Source of the DNA: CAYOOP01 sp964405685
GTDB taxonomy: Bacteria; Pseudomonadota; Alphaproteobacteria; Rickettsiales; SXRF01
Reading direction: 5' to 3'
Assembly: GCA_964405685.1 (NCBI GenBank)
Contig: CAYOOP010000001.1
Coordinates: forward strand, 310,001-374,000
Length of the DNA: 64,000 bases
Part shown: positions 1 to 9,325 of the stretch, one piece after another
How positions within the stretch are numbered: the stretch's first letter is position 1
Layout of the letters: each line of letters starts with the position of its first letter
Position numbers and translations under genes: made by a program
Notes under the pieces: generated by a model
What the model was told of the DNA's origin: nothing
The model's input: the letters and a program-made list of their open reading frames with translations, nothing else
Databases searched by the model: none

Positions 1-2
1 CA

Positions 3-839
3 GCTCCACGCAGCAGCGGTATTGCGATTATGGTAGCGCTCGCAGCCTATATGATTGCAACCGACGCGAGCTATGCTCTTATTCTCAGTATGGCCGTGCT
101 CGGCGGCCTTGCTTTTTTGGGAGAGTGGGTGGCGGTACCGCCTGTCGTTCGGCTGCTGACACAATTATTGGTGATCGCCTGTATTGTATATGCCGAACAG
201 TTCTCGCTGGGCGTTTCCTGGTTGCCGGCGTGGGTAGACACGGTCTTGATTCTACTGGGATGGACCTGGTTTGTTAATCTATATGAAACCATGGACGGCA
301 TTGACGGCATGGCAACCACCGAGGCTATTTGCGTGACGATTGGCATTTGCTTAGTGCTCGCCATGACTGAAAATGCCAGCGAGCCTCTCTTCATCCACAG
401 TCTGATTATTGCGGCAGCCGCCAGTGGTTTTTTGTGGTGGAATTGGTACCCAGCGAAAATCCGTTTGGGGGCGGTAGGTAGTACGTCATTTAGCTTGGTG
501 GTGGGTTATGCGCTTCTGTCGCTGGTCAATCAAGGATACGGTATTTCTGCGTTTATTCTAGCGAGTTATTTTCTGATGGAATCGCTATTTACGAACCTTA
601 AACCCTTACTCAAAGATTTGGAATACGAACATTACTACCGGCTTGCCGCGCGTGCGGGGACATCGCATGGCGTGATTGTTCGGCATGTGTTTGGGGCCAA
701 TATCATGTTGATTGCCCTGGCGATATTTGCAGCACTTTACCCTGCCCTTGCTGTTTATACCTTGCTAGCTGCCATTTTAATGGTCGGCATCGTCCTGCTC
801 TTTTTTGAACGTCTCTACCATCGGCGAAGCGGCGCATGA
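3..839 (+). CDS. Glycosyltransferase family 4 (WecA/MraY-like), 5' end outside window
   Basis: Membrane enzyme of the family that transfers a sugar-1-phosphate from a UDP-sugar to undecaprenyl phosphate, starting O-antigen or capsule synthesis. The frame is open to the left edge. The visible part begins APRSSGIAI, which matches the family's PRGGGIAI motif, so the Met codon at 30 is internal and the true start lies before the window. It is rich in hydrophobic segments, and the NLYETMDGIDGMA loop (about residues 83-95 counted from the Met at 30) matches the family's N-x-x-N-x-x-DG(L/I)DG loop. Odd point: where the family usually has a metal-binding Asp-Asp before the RLL-x-Q helix, this protein has Gly-Glu (FLGEWVAVPPVVRLLTQ). 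It overlaps the next gene by 4 bases (ATGA), so the two are probably cotranscribed. The family is fairly sure; the sugar substrate is unknown. Confidence 0.8.
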   Translation, partial: APRSSGIAIMVALAAYMIATDASYALILSMAVLGGLAFLGEWVAVPPVVRLLTQLLVIACIVYAEQFSLGVSWLPAWVDTVLILLGWTWFVNLYETMDGIDGMATTEAICVTIGICLVLAMTENASEPLFIHSLIIAAAASGFLWWNWYPAKIRLGAVGSTSFSLVVGYALLSLVNQGYGISAFILASYFLMESLFTNLKPLLKDLEYEHYYRLAARAGTSHGVIVRHVFGANIMLIALAIFAALYPALAVYTLLAAILMVGIVLLFFERLYHRRSGA

Positions 840-2692
840 GCACGAAAACCAAATGGTTCCAGCATGGCGCGCTTGCGTTTGTGCATGATTGTATTATGGC
901 ATTCCTCAGTTTCGGGCTATCGCTTAGCCTGCGCGTAGGAACGGTAGATGCGCTGCACCTGCCCCATGTGATGTATGGCGCGGGGTTGTTTGCGCTCGTA
1001 TGCGCAGCGGTGTTTGCGCATATGCGTTTGTACCGCGGCATTTGGCACTTTGCGTCTGTGGAAGACTTGTTCGCGATTGTTAAAGCCGTGTCGCTCGCTA
1101 TTCTTATTTTCGCGGCCGGTATGTTTTTGGCGCATCGTTTAGAAGGTCTACCGCGCTCGGTGCTGATTATTAATTGGATTGTGCTGATTGTCTTGCTTGG
1201 TGCACCGCGATTTGCATACCGCATGGCAAAAGATCGCACCTTGGTGGCTCCCAAGCGTGATCGCCATATTGTGCCGCTACTCATGGTGGGTATGGATAGC
1301 AACACCGATCTCTTCCTGCGCGATATTATGCGCGACAAATACAGCATGTATGAAGTGATAGCGATCATCGACTTAGAGAGTAATATTCACCGCCGTAGCC
1401 TGCATGGCATACCGGTGTACGGGCGTGTGTCGTCGATTGGTGCCGTCGTCAATAAACTCAAACGCAAAGGCAAACCTCCTCAGCGCCTCGTGCTCACCAG
1501 CATTGCCGATGCGGCGCTACTCGAGCAGTGCATCAAAGTGGCGGATGAACACGGTCTGAGCTTAGGCCAACTGCCGCGCCTCCAGGAGTTGGGAGCGGCG
1601 GCTGATACGACATCCCACGTGTTAAAACCTATTGCGGTTGAAGATTTATTGGGGCGCAGCCAAACCGTGCTTGATACCAGCGCCATGAGCGCCTTTGTTA
1701 AAAACAAAACGGTGCTGATTACCGGCGCGGGCGGTTCAATTGGCGGCGAGCTGTGCCGACAGCTGGCGGGGTTTGCACCCGCCAAGCTGGTGCTGCTCGA
1801 TAATAGCGAATACGCGCTTTATGCAATTGATCAAGTGTTAGCAGACACCGCACCGCATATTCCGCGCGTACCCGTTTTAGGTGATGTAAAAAACCCAAGC
1901 CAGGTGGAGCGAATCTTCCAGGAGTTTGCGCCCGTATTGATCTTTCATGCCGCAGCGGTGAAGCATGTGCCGCTGTCCGAACAAAATCCCCTGCAGGCGA
2001 TTGAAACCAATGTGTTTGGTACGGGCTGTGTGCTCGATGCGGCCATAAAGCACAACGCGCAAGCGGTGGTGTTGATCTCCACCGATAAGGCGGTAAACCC
2101 TACCAATATTATGGGTGCAACCAAGCGTTTGGCGGAAAAGCTTTTGATTGCGCGTCAGGCCAAAGCGGGAATGACACGACTGGTGGCGGTGCGGTTTGGC
2201 AATGTGCTTGGTTCGACCGGTTCAGTGGTGCCCAAATTCCACAAACAGCTGGCCAGCGGCAGCCCATTAACGGTGACACACCAAGATATGACGCGTTATT
2301 TCATGACGCTGAAAGAAGCCTCGCAACTAGTGATTCGCGCAGCCTCCCTCAAACATCCTAGCCCGCTGTATGTGCTCGATATGGGAACGCCGATGAAGAT
2401 CATCGATCTGGCCCGCAATATGATTCGCCTGTCCGGTCAAATTCCGGATAAGGATGTGGCGATTAGTTTTACCGGCCTGCGTCCTGGTGAAAAGCTCTAT
2501 GAGGAATTGTTTTATCCATCTGAAAAGCCTGAAAAAACTGAAGCATCTGGGGTGCTTTCCGGTACGGCGTGCACTCTGGATGCTGATTTTGAGGCGGCCC
2601 TTGCAAGTTTGGATGCATGGTGTAAGCAAGGCGCGGTGGATAAGGCTTCCGCCCAACTGAAACAACTGGTTCCTGAATATACACCCCTATGA
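836..2692 (+). CDS. Polysaccharide biosynthesis nucleotide-sugar dehydratase/epimerase (CapD/FlaA1/WbpM-like)
   Basis: Predicted inner-membrane UDP-sugar 4,6-dehydratase or epimerase, 618 residues, making a nucleotide sugar for surface polysaccharide. The N-terminal 130 residues contain about four membrane segments. A CoA-binding-like domain follows (about 140-260). The C-terminal short-chain dehydrogenase domain has the NAD-binding loop TGAGGSIGGEL (296-306), HAAAVKHVPL (371-380) and the active-site stretch STDKAVNPTNIMGATKR (415-431). Here Met replaces the Tyr of a classical YxxxK, as is usual in this family. The architecture and length fit the long WbpM/PglF type. It lies just after a WecA-like gene, so the pair probably supplies and loads the first sugar of a glycan. 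It overlaps purH by 4 bases. Confidence 0.88.
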   Translation: MSTKTKWFQHGALAFVHDCIMAFLSFGLSLSLRVGTVDALHLPHVMYGAGLFALVCAAVFAHMRLYRGIWHFASVEDLFAIVKAVSLAILIFAAGMFLAHRLEGLPRSVLIINWIVLIVLLGAPRFAYRMAKDRTLVAPKRDRHIVPLLMVGMDSNTDLFLRDIMRDKYSMYEVIAIIDLESNIHRRSLHGIPVYGRVSSIGAVVNKLKRKGKPPQRLVLTSIADAALLEQCIKVADEHGLSLGQLPRLQELGAAADTTSHVLKPIAVEDLLGRSQTVLDTSAMSAFVKNKTVLITGAGGSIGGELCRQLAGFAPAKLVLLDNSEYALYAIDQVLADTAPHIPRVPVLGDVKNPSQVERIFQEFAPVLIFHAAAVKHVPLSEQNPLQAIETNVFGTGCVLDAAIKHNAQAVVLISTDKAVNPTNIMGATKRLAEKLLIARQAKAGMTRLVAVRFGNVLGSTGSVVPKFHKQLASGSPLTVTHQDMTRYFMTLKEASQLVIRAASLKHPSPLYVLDMGTPMKIIDLARNMIRLSGQIPDKDVAISFTGLRPGEKLYEELFYPSEKPEKTEASGVLSGTACTLDADFEAALASLDAWCKQGAVDKASAQLKQLVPEYTPL

Positions 2693-4233
2693 TCAAGCGC
2701 GCACTGCTTTCCGTCTCTGACAAAACCCATCTACTTTCGCTCGCGCAATTTTTGCAATCAGCAGGTGTAGAAATTGTGTCAACGGGAGGCACCGCAAAAA
2801 TGCTCCGCGATGCTGGCGTTGCTGTTAAAGACGTCAGTGAATTAACGGGCACGCCGGAGATGCTTGATGGGAGGGTAAAAACTTTGCACCCGAAAGTGCA
2901 CGGCGGCTTGCTTGGTATTCGTAGCAACGCGGAACACCAAGCGACGATGAAAGAGCATGCGATTCCAGCCATTGATCTTGTCGTCATTAATCTTTATCCC
3001 TTCGAAGCAACGCTCGCCAAAGGCGGTTCTTACGACGAATGTATCGAAAATATCGACATTGGCGGCCCGGCGATGATTCGCTCAAGCGCCAAGAACCATA
3101 CGGATGTCACGGTGATTGTCGATCCTGCGGATTACGTTACCTTGAAACACGAAATGCAAACCGGCAGTGGTGCTACGACGCTCGCCTTCCGCCAGAAAAT
3201 GGCGTCCAAAGCGTTTGCACGTACCGCAGCCTATGATGCAACGATCAGCGGCTATTTCCGCCATTTACTGGACGACCCCCTGCCCGAATCCGTCACCGTG
3301 GGTGGCACACGCAAAGCGGTGCTTCATTACGGCGAAAACCCACACCAAAAAGCGGGGCTTTATGCGATCGCGGCCGAAGGCCCATCCCTCCTTTCCGCCA
3401 CGCAGGTGCAGGGCGAGACTTTAAGCTACAACAATGTGAACGATGCAGCGGCAGCGCTCGAGCTTGCCGCAGAATTTTCGGACCCATGTGTTGCGATTAT
3501 TAAACATGCAAATCCTTGCGGCGTTGCGATTGGTAAAGGCTTGGATGATGCGTATGAGCGGGCGTTTGCATGCGATAAAGTGAGCGCGTATGGCGGGATT
3601 ATTGCCGTCAACCGCCCCATTGATGTGGCCTTTGCGGAGGCAATTAAATCGCTGTTTTTAGAAGTCTTGATTGCACCGAGTGTTGCCCCTGAAGCGCTGG
3701 CGCTGCTTGCCGCCAAAAAGAAGTTAAAATTGCTGACGCTGGGGGATATGCCTAAGGCAACTGCGCCACGCATGGCGATGAAACTGTTGCGCGGTGGCTT
3801 CTTGCTGCAGGAAGAAGATCTGCTCATTTACGATGAGGCGCAAGCCGAAGTGGTCACCCAAACCAAGCCGGGTGAAGCGCAATTGAAAGATTTGCGTTTT
3901 GCCTTCACAATTGCCAAGCATGTGAAATCAAACGCGATCGTACTCGCTAAAGACGCGGCAACGATTGGTGTGGGTGCCGGGCAAATGAGCCGGATTGATT
4001 CCACGAATATCGCCGTGCAAAAGGCCGCCAGCATGGAGCTTTCGACCAAGGGTGCGGTGCTCGCATCGGACGCCTTCTTCCCCTTCCCTGACAATGTGGA
4101 ACTTGCCGCTAAATCTGGGATTAACGCCATCATCCAACCGGGTGGTTCGATTCGTGACAAAGAAGTCATTGCGGCGGCAGATGCGCATGGCATTGCCATG
4201 GTTTTCACCGGCAAACGCCACTTCAGGCATTAG
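2689..4233 (+). CDS. purH: Bifunctional AICAR formyltransferase/IMP cyclohydrolase
   Basis: Catalyses the last two steps of IMP synthesis: formylation of AICAR with 10-formyl-tetrahydrofolate, then ring closure. At 514 residues it has the normal length. The N-terminal MGS-like cyclohydrolase domain (about 1-150) contains STGGTAKML, GRVKTLHPKVHGG and NLYPFEAT. The transformylase domain carries KHANPCGVA (Lys272-His273), the known catalytic Lys-His pair, and ends with the family's GKRHFRH tail. It begins inside the stop of the preceding glycan gene. Its 3' end overlaps the convergent transporter gene by 11 bases. Confidence 0.97.
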   Translation: MIKRALLSVSDKTHLLSLAQFLQSAGVEIVSTGGTAKMLRDAGVAVKDVSELTGTPEMLDGRVKTLHPKVHGGLLGIRSNAEHQATMKEHAIPAIDLVVINLYPFEATLAKGGSYDECIENIDIGGPAMIRSSAKNHTDVTVIVDPADYVTLKHEMQTGSGATTLAFRQKMASKAFARTAAYDATISGYFRHLLDDPLPESVTVGGTRKAVLHYGENPHQKAGLYAIAAEGPSLLSATQVQGETLSYNNVNDAAAALELAAEFSDPCVAIIKHANPCGVAIGKGLDDAYERAFACDKVSAYGGIIAVNRPIDVAFAEAIKSLFLEVLIAPSVAPEALALLAAKKKLKLLTLGDMPKATAPRMAMKLLRGGFLLQEEDLLIYDEAQAEVVTQTKPGEAQLKDLRFAFTIAKHVKSNAIVLAKDAATIGVGAGQMSRIDSTNIAVQKAASMELSTKGAVLASDAFFPFPDNVELAAKSGINAIIQPGGSIRDKEVIAAADAHGIAMVFTGKRHFRH

Positions 4234-5443
4234 GTTTTAACTTCCGCAAAATCCAAAAGGCGGGAATAGCGAAACACGCCGAGACCACAAAGAATGGTGC
4301 CCACCCGAAACTTTGCGCAACAAAACCTGAGGGTGTAGAAAGCCAAGTGCGGCCGAAGCTGGCGAAAGAATTAAGCAGTGCATATTGCGTGGCGGTGAAC
4401 TCGCGGTTGCATAGGCCGCTAAGATACGCAACGAAGGCTGTCGTGCCAATACCGCCCGCAAAGTTTTCGGCCGTGATAACGGCGGCGAGCAGGCCTTTAT
4501 CGGCACCGTGCGGAATAAGAGCAATGTAAAACACATTGGTAAGCGCTTGCAAAATGAGGCCTATGTAGAGCATTTTCATAATGCCGAAGCGTTTCACTGC
4601 GTAGCCACCGGCAAACCCGCCAACGATGGTGGCGATTAATCCATAAAGCTTCACGATGCTTGCAATACCCACCTTGGTAAAGCCGAGCTGCAATAAAAAC
4701 GGCGTTGTCATCATGCCGAGGAACGCATCGGTGAGTTTGTAGCAGATGATAAAGGCGAGTATCCATACCGCGCCGCTACGCTTCAGGAAATCCGCAAAGG
4801 GCAGCACCACATATTCACGGACCCACAAACGCCAGGCTTGGGTGGCAACGGGAACCGCTTGCGGTTCACGCGCGAGCAGGACGGCGATGATGCCGATGCC
4901 AAGCGCGAGCGACATGAGCTGATAGGTCGCTTCCCAACCAAGTACAGAAGAGAGAAACAATGCTCCGGCGCTCGAGGCGATCATGCCGACGCGGTAACCG
5001 AATACGAAGGTGGCAGCGCCTAAGCCTTGATCCTCTTGCGGCAGCATTTCGATGCGTAAAGCGTCCAGTACGATGTCTTGAGTGGCGGAAAAGAAAGCGA
5101 CGGCAAAGGCGCATAAAGCAAGTGTGGAAAGATGGGTTGTTGGGTCTTGCAACGCCATTGCGTAGAGGCTGGCACCTAAGCACAGTTGGCTTGCGATCAA
5201 CCAGCCGCGGCGCTTGCCGAGGAGACGGCAGAAGAGTGGGAGACGCACACCATCAACGAGCGGTGACCATAGAAATTTAAGCGTATAGGGCGTTGCAAGC
5301 ACCGCAAAAACGCCGATCATTTTCATGCTGACACCGGACTCGGCTAACCACGCACTTAAAGACGATGCGGTCAGCGCAAGCGGCAAGCCGCTCGCGAAAC
5401 CGAGGAATAGCAATAGGGCAAATTCACGCCGCCAGAGCATCAT
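4223..5443 (-). CDS. MFS transporter, AmpG-like (muropeptide permease family)
   Basis: Twelve-helix major facilitator of about 406 residues, resembling AmpG permeases that import anhydro-muropeptides for cell-wall recycling. It opens with MMLWRREFALLLFLGFASG and has the family's charged loop WSPLVDGVRLPL near residue 45. The frame is open a further 71 codons upstream, but that stretch is antisense-like filler inside the kinase gene, so the ATG at 5443 (or the next one at 5440) is taken as the start. That gives a 20-base overlap with the upstream kinase on the same strand and suggests translational coupling. Substrate assignment is by family resemblance only. Confidence 0.8.
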   Translation of the reverse strand: MMLWRREFALLLFLGFASGLPLALTASSLSAWLAESGVSMKMIGVFAVLATPYTLKFLWSPLVDGVRLPLFCRLLGKRRGWLIASQLCLGASLYAMALQDPTTHLSTLALCAFAVAFFSATQDIVLDALRIEMLPQEDQGLGAATFVFGYRVGMIASSAGALFLSSVLGWEATYQLMSLALGIGIIAVLLAREPQAVPVATQAWRLWVREYVVLPFADFLKRSGAVWILAFIICYKLTDAFLGMMTTPFLLQLGFTKVGIASIVKLYGLIATIVGGFAGGYAVKRFGIMKMLYIGLILQALTNVFYIALIPHGADKGLLAAVITAENFAGGIGTTAFVAYLSGLCNREFTATQYALLNSFASFGRTWLSTPSGFVAQSFGWAPFFVVSACFAIPAFWILRKLKPNA

Positions 5444-6416
5444 GCAATGGCTTAAGCGGGGTTTGGCTGCGGGGCCCGAGTTGCTGGATGATGTGCCCGG
5501 CAAGCGCATGGCCAAGCTTGGCGGATTGCACCGTGCCATGCCCGCGCAAATGACCGAACAAGAACCCCGCAGCAAATAAATCACCCGCGCCAGTCGTATC
5601 CACGACATTTGGAACATACGCGGTGGGAACGCGCGTGATAGCTCCGCCCTGCACAACTACTGCACCTTCCGCCGAGCATGTGATGACCGCAAGCGAAGCG
5701 TCTATTTTCAGACGGGCGAGCGCCTCATCCAGCGTACTGACCTCATACAACGCGCAAACCTCCGCCTCGTTCGCAAAAAGAATATCCACGCGCGAAACCA
5801 GCTGTTTAAATGCTTCACGATGACGAGTAACACAGAAGGTATCCGACAAGGTAAATGCGGTTTTGACCTTGGATGTTGCCGCCACGCTAAGCGCTTCTTC
5901 AATGGCGGAGATGGCGTCAAGCCGGTCCCACAAATAGCCCTCAATATAAAGAAGCTTAGCACGCCGGATGAGGCCGGCGTCGATATCCCCCTTCGCCAAC
6001 GTGCCGCACGCGCCGAGATAGGTGGCCATGGTGCGCTCGCCGTCCGGTGTTACATAGACGAGGCAGCGGCCGGTGCCGGGACCTTCGGTTGCAGGGGGGG
6101 TTGGGAATTCAACGCCGAGGGCCTTTAAATCGTGACGAAAAAATGCACCGAGAGCGTCCTCTTTTACTTTGCCGATGAAACCACAAGCGGTACCTAAGCT
6201 TGCCATGCCGGCAATCGTATTCGCCGCTGAACCGCCGGAGCATTGGATGGATTGGCCTAAGCTTTCGTAGAGCGTGTTGCCCTGCGCTTCGTCGATTAAC
6301 CCCATCGTGCCTTTTTTAAGGCCGAGGTTGCTCACCACGTGGTCTTCCACATGGCTTAAAACATCGACGATGGCATTGCCGATAGCGACGATGTCCAGGT
6401 TTCGTGATTCGGTCAT
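5424..6416 (-). CDS. PfkB-family carbohydrate/adenosine kinase
   Basis: ATP-dependent ribokinase-fold kinase, 330 residues. The N-terminal half has the substrate loop CSGGSAANTIAGMASLG typical of adenosine kinase-like alphaproteobacterial proteins. The C-terminal half has the PfkB signature DTTGAGDLFAAGFLFG (273-288), with Asp279 as the predicted catalytic base. The preferred substrate (adenosine or another sugar or nucleoside) cannot be read from the sequence. It overlaps kdsB by 4 bases upstream and the transporter by 20 bases downstream, so all three are probably one operon read leftwards. Confidence 0.88.
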   Translation of the reverse strand: MTESRNLDIVAIGNAIVDVLSHVEDHVVSNLGLKKGTMGLIDEAQGNTLYESLGQSIQCSGGSAANTIAGMASLGTACGFIGKVKEDALGAFFRHDLKALGVEFPTPPATEGPGTGRCLVYVTPDGERTMATYLGACGTLAKGDIDAGLIRRAKLLYIEGYLWDRLDAISAIEEALSVAATSKVKTAFTLSDTFCVTRHREAFKQLVSRVDILFANEAEVCALYEVSTLDEALARLKIDASLAVITCSAEGAVVVQGGAITRVPTAYVPNVVDTTGAGDLFAAGFLFGHLRGHGTVQSAKLGHALAGHIIQQLGPRSQTPLKPLHDALAA

Positions 6417-7135
6417 GCGAATGCCTTTCTTGCTCTTTCGAGCCCTTCTTGCGTATCTACTCCCAGCGGTACAGCATCCACCACCGCTACGTCAATACGC
6501 ATGCCATTTTCCAGCGCGCGCAGTTGCTCCAGCTTTTCAGCTTTCTCGCGCGGGCTGGGCGGTAAGGATACAAATCGTTTTAGCGCGGCGCGCCGATACG
6601 CATAAAGCCCGATGTGGTGATAATAGGCTTCCGCATTTGCAGCTGCATTGCGCGAGAAATCAATCGCACGACCGCTCTTGCCTGGAACCGCCCATTCAAT
6701 GGTGGGTTTAACAACCGAGGGGTCTGTAATTTCTGCGGGATCTGTAATTCTTGCTGCAAGGGTTGCGATGTCGACGTCCGGGTTCTCAAGTAATGTGAGT
6801 GCGGTTTTGATGATGGAAGCATCAATGGTTGGCATATCTCCTTGGACGTTTACAACCACGTCATATGTTTCATCGGGATCAATGTAGCACAATGCTTCGT
6901 AGATACGGTCGGAACCACTGGGACAATTAACACTCGTCATCACCACACGAATGCCTTCGGCTTCGACCGCTTGCTGGATAGAAATGTCATCCGTTGCAAC
7001 CACAGGAGTCAGGCCTGCGTCCACCACGCGGGCACACACTTGGACAATCATGGGCTTGCCGCCAACGTCGGCCAGCGCCTTACGCGGCAAGCGCGTGGAA
7101 CCAATGCGAGCGGGAATGAGAATGATGGGATTCAT
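6413..7135 (-). CDS. kdsB: 3-deoxy-manno-octulosonate cytidylyltransferase
   Basis: Activates Kdo as CMP-Kdo for transfer to lipid A, in the cytoplasm. The 240-residue protein has the N-terminal nucleotide-binding motif IPARIGSTRLPRKALADVGG and the family's VVNVQGDMPTID segment around residue 110, where most homologues read VVNVQGDEP. It is the first gene of the leftward kdsB-kinase-transporter group. The Kdo transferase gene waaA lies in this window at 29.8-31.1 kb. Confidence 0.95.
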   Translation of the reverse strand: MNPIILIPARIGSTRLPRKALADVGGKPMIVQVCARVVDAGLTPVVATDDISIQQAVEAEGIRVVMTSVNCPSGSDRIYEALCYIDPDETYDVVVNVQGDMPTIDASIIKTALTLLENPDVDIATLAARITDPAEITDPSVVKPTIEWAVPGKSGRAIDFSRNAAANAEAYYHHIGLYAYRRAALKRFVSLPPSPREKAEKLEQLRALENGMRIDVAVVDAVPLGVDTQEGLERARKAFA

Positions 7136-7173
7136 GGGTTGGTAGCATACCCCACACCGCAGTATTTGCGAAG

Positions 7174-7202
7174 TTGATATTTGTATGGTAGGAGGCTATA
7201 AG
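7174..7202 (+). promoter_or_regulatory. Candidate sigma70 promoter for the cytochrome c gene
   Basis: TTGATA (7174-7179) and TATAAG (7197-7202) are separated by 17 bases. The -10 box sits in the loop side of a dyad (TAGGAGGCT, loop ATA, AGCCTCTTA; 7189-7209), so the same bases could serve as an operator. This is read by eye only. Confidence 0.4.
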
Positions 7203-7234
7203 CCTCTTAAGTAACCCCTTCATTTATTTGTTCT

Positions 7235-7885
7235 ATGTCTTTTAAAATCATTTTTTCTGCCGTTAAAAAAATAGCGTTGGCACCCGCTCAACTTCTCATC
7301 AAAACCCTGGAAAATTGGGATTTAGAGGTCAATAAAATCTCTGCTTCTATCCTTCTTGCTGGCATCCTTGCGATGGCGGCCGGTTTAGTCGCCGAAGGGC
7401 TTTACGGCGGCAGTGAGCATGGAGCACACAAAGCAGAAACCAAGCGTGGCTACACCATTCCCGGCGCGGAAGCGTTTGCTTCCGGCGGCGGTGCAGCGGC
7501 ACCCGCAGCTGAAGAGGGGCCGGTTGATATTGCACCGTTTTTGGCTACCGCAGATGCGGCGGCCGGTGCGGGCTTAATCAAACGTTGCACAGCATGCCAC
7601 ACCTTTGATAAAGGCGGTAAACACGGCGTTGGTCCGAACAACTATAGCATTATTGGCAACCACCATGCGCACGCGTCTGACTTTGCCTATTCCGAGGCTC
7701 TCGCTGGCAACAAAGATAAAAAATGGGGCTTCCAAGAAATGTCTGACTTTTTAGCCAATCCGAAGAAATACTTGCCGGGCACCAAAATGGCCTTCGCTGG
7801 GATTAAAAACCCGCAAGAGCGCGCCAATTTGATTGCCTATATCAATAGCCAGAGCGACAGCCCACTTTCACTACCGAAAAAATAG
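7235..7885 (+). CDS. Membrane-anchored class I cytochrome c (CycM-like)
   Basis: Electron carrier between the bc1 complex and the terminal oxidase in the CycM/c552 style. The 216-residue protein has one N-terminal membrane anchor (about residues 35-57), then an Ala/Gly/Glu-rich linker, then a cytochrome c domain with CTACH at 118-122 for covalent haem c and Met185 in LPGTKMAFAG as the likely sixth ligand. It is predicted to sit in the inner membrane with its haem domain in the periplasm. It is the first gene of a rightward run with nfeD and the SPFH gene. No clear Shine-Dalgarno precedes the ATG. Confidence 0.9.
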   Translation: MSFKIIFSAVKKIALAPAQLLIKTLENWDLEVNKISASILLAGILAMAAGLVAEGLYGGSEHGAHKAETKRGYTIPGAEAFASGGGAAAPAAEEGPVDIAPFLATADAAAGAGLIKRCTACHTFDKGGKHGVGPNNYSIIGNHHAHASDFAYSEALAGNKDKKWGFQEMSDFLANPKKYLPGTKMAFAGIKNPQERANLIAYINSQSDSPLSLPKK

Positions 7886-7894
7886 GAGCGGCGC

Positions 7895-8359
7895 ATGAAC
7901 ATGCTGAGTCCCCCCTTCATTTGGTTGATTGTCGGGGTCGTTTGTGTCGCGCTTGAGGCGCTGGGTGTTTCCGGTGTTGGGTTTTTCTTTGCGGGGCTTG
8001 CTGCACTTTGCGTCGGCGTATTAGTAGAGCTGGGCTTGATTGGGGTTGACGGCACGGTTATGCAACTGGCCGCGTTTTTCGGCCTTACAGCGATATGGAC
8101 ATTTTTACTCTGGGCACCCTTACGCAAATTCCGCATGAACCTCGGCAAAAAAGAGCATGGTTATTCTAACATGATCGGCGACACCGCAATCGTCAGCGGC
8201 GCGGGTCTAAAACCGGGCATCACGGGCGATGTCATCTGGTCCGGCACGGTGATGAAGGCAGAGCTTGCGCCAAGTGCGGGAGAGATTGAGGTTGCCGCAG
8301 GCAGCCAGGTGGTGATTGTATCGGTACGCGGTGCTACGCTGATTGTTGAACCTAAGTAA
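7895..8359 (+). CDS. NfeD family membrane protein
   Basis: Short NfeD-type protein, 154 residues: two or three hydrophobic segments in the first 75 residues, then a C-terminal OB-fold-like domain (about 90-154). NfeD proteins are nearly always encoded beside an SPFH/stomatin protein and are thought to act with it in membrane quality control. That partner is 9 bases downstream here. An AGGAG ribosome site (7886-7890) precedes the start. Confidence 0.85.
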   Translation: MNMLSPPFIWLIVGVVCVALEALGVSGVGFFFAGLAALCVGVLVELGLIGVDGTVMQLAAFFGLTAIWTFLLWAPLRKFRMNLGKKEHGYSNMIGDTAIVSGAGLKPGITGDVIWSGTVMKAELAPSAGEIEVAAGSQVVIVSVRGATLIVEPK

Positions 8360-8368
8360 GAGGATTAT

Positions 8369-9325
8369 ATGGATTTTTTCTCATTTCTGCTATTTGCCAT
8401 TGCTATTCTCATCTTCATGGTGGTCTGGCGCGGGCTTAAGATTGTGCCGCAACAGGAAGCGTGGATTGTCCAATATTTAGGTAAATTCGAGCGCAAGCTG
8501 GAGCCGGGGCTTAACATCATCAATCCGTTTTTCGCCGAAGTGGCCTATAAGCATTCGTTGAAAGAAATGGCCGTGGAAGTGCCAGAACAAGCAGGTATTA
8601 CGCGTGATAACGTGACGCTGGCGATGGATGGGATTATTTATGTGCGCATTGTTGATCCGGTTGCCGCATCCTATGGTGTGTCTGACCCAATCTTGGCCGT
8701 ATCGCTACTCGCGCAAACCACCATGCGTTCGGAAATCGGCAAGCTGACGCTCGATAAAACCTTCGAAGAACGCGAGACGTTAAACGCCAATATCGTGTCC
8801 GCCATCAACCAGGCTGCACAAACATGGGGCATTCAGTGCATGCGCTATGAAATTAAAAACATCAACCCACCACAATCGGTGTTAAAAGCCATGGAATTGC
8901 AAATGGCGGCGGAGCGGCAAAAACGCGCGACGATTTTGGAATCCGAAGGCAAACAACAAGCGCAAATCAATGCCGCGCAAGGTGCCAAACAACAAATTGT
9001 ACTGCAATCCGAAGCCGCGCAAACGGATCAAGAAAACCGCGCCAAGGGTGAAGCATCTGCCATTCTTGCTGTTGCCGAAGCGACCGCTAAAGGGATCGAA
9101 TTGGTCGCCAGCTCCATCCAAAAAACGGGCGGTAGTGATGCGGTAGCGCTTAAAATTGCCGAACAATATGTCAGCGCCTTTAAGGAATTGGCGCGCACCT
9201 CGACCACCGTGCTGATGCCAGCCAATGTCGGGGATGCTGGCGGCATGGTGGCCCAAGCGCTCACCGTGTTTGATGCAATTAAAAACAAACAAGTCGCCCC
9301 CGGTCCGTGGCAAAAACCCGCTTAG
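8369..9325 (+). CDS. SPFH/Band 7 family protein (paraslipin, QmcA-like)
   Basis: Stomatin/prohibitin-domain membrane protein of 318 residues with one N-terminal anchor (about 3-22), an SPFH domain beginning VPQQEAWIVQYLGKFERKL, and a long Ala/Gln/Glu-rich helix (about 170-240) for oligomerisation. Such proteins form large ring assemblies on the membrane with NfeD partners and modulate proteases. Its last 19 bases overlap the start of the next gene. Confidence 0.92.
   Translation: MDFFSFLLFAIAILIFMVVWRGLKIVPQQEAWIVQYLGKFERKLEPGLNIINPFFAEVAYKHSLKEMAVEVPEQAGITRDNVTLAMDGIIYVRIVDPVAASYGVSDPILAVSLLAQTTMRSEIGKLTLDKTFEERETLNANIVSAINQAAQTWGIQCMRYEIKNINPPQSVLKAMELQMAAERQKRATILESEGKQQAQINAAQGAKQQIVLQSEAAQTDQENRAKGEASAILAVAEATAKGIELVASSIQKTGGSDAVALKIAEQYVSAFKELARTSTTVLMPANVGDAGGMVAQALTVFDAIKNKQVAPGPWQKPA

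Noticed and set aside
703..1368. Long minus-strand open frame
   Set aside because: It is antisense to two clear genes and its product has no domain-like features.
5444..5656. 71-codon N-terminal extension of the AmpG-like transporter
   Set aside because: It lies inside the kinase gene in another frame; the first membrane helix begins right after the ATG at 5443.
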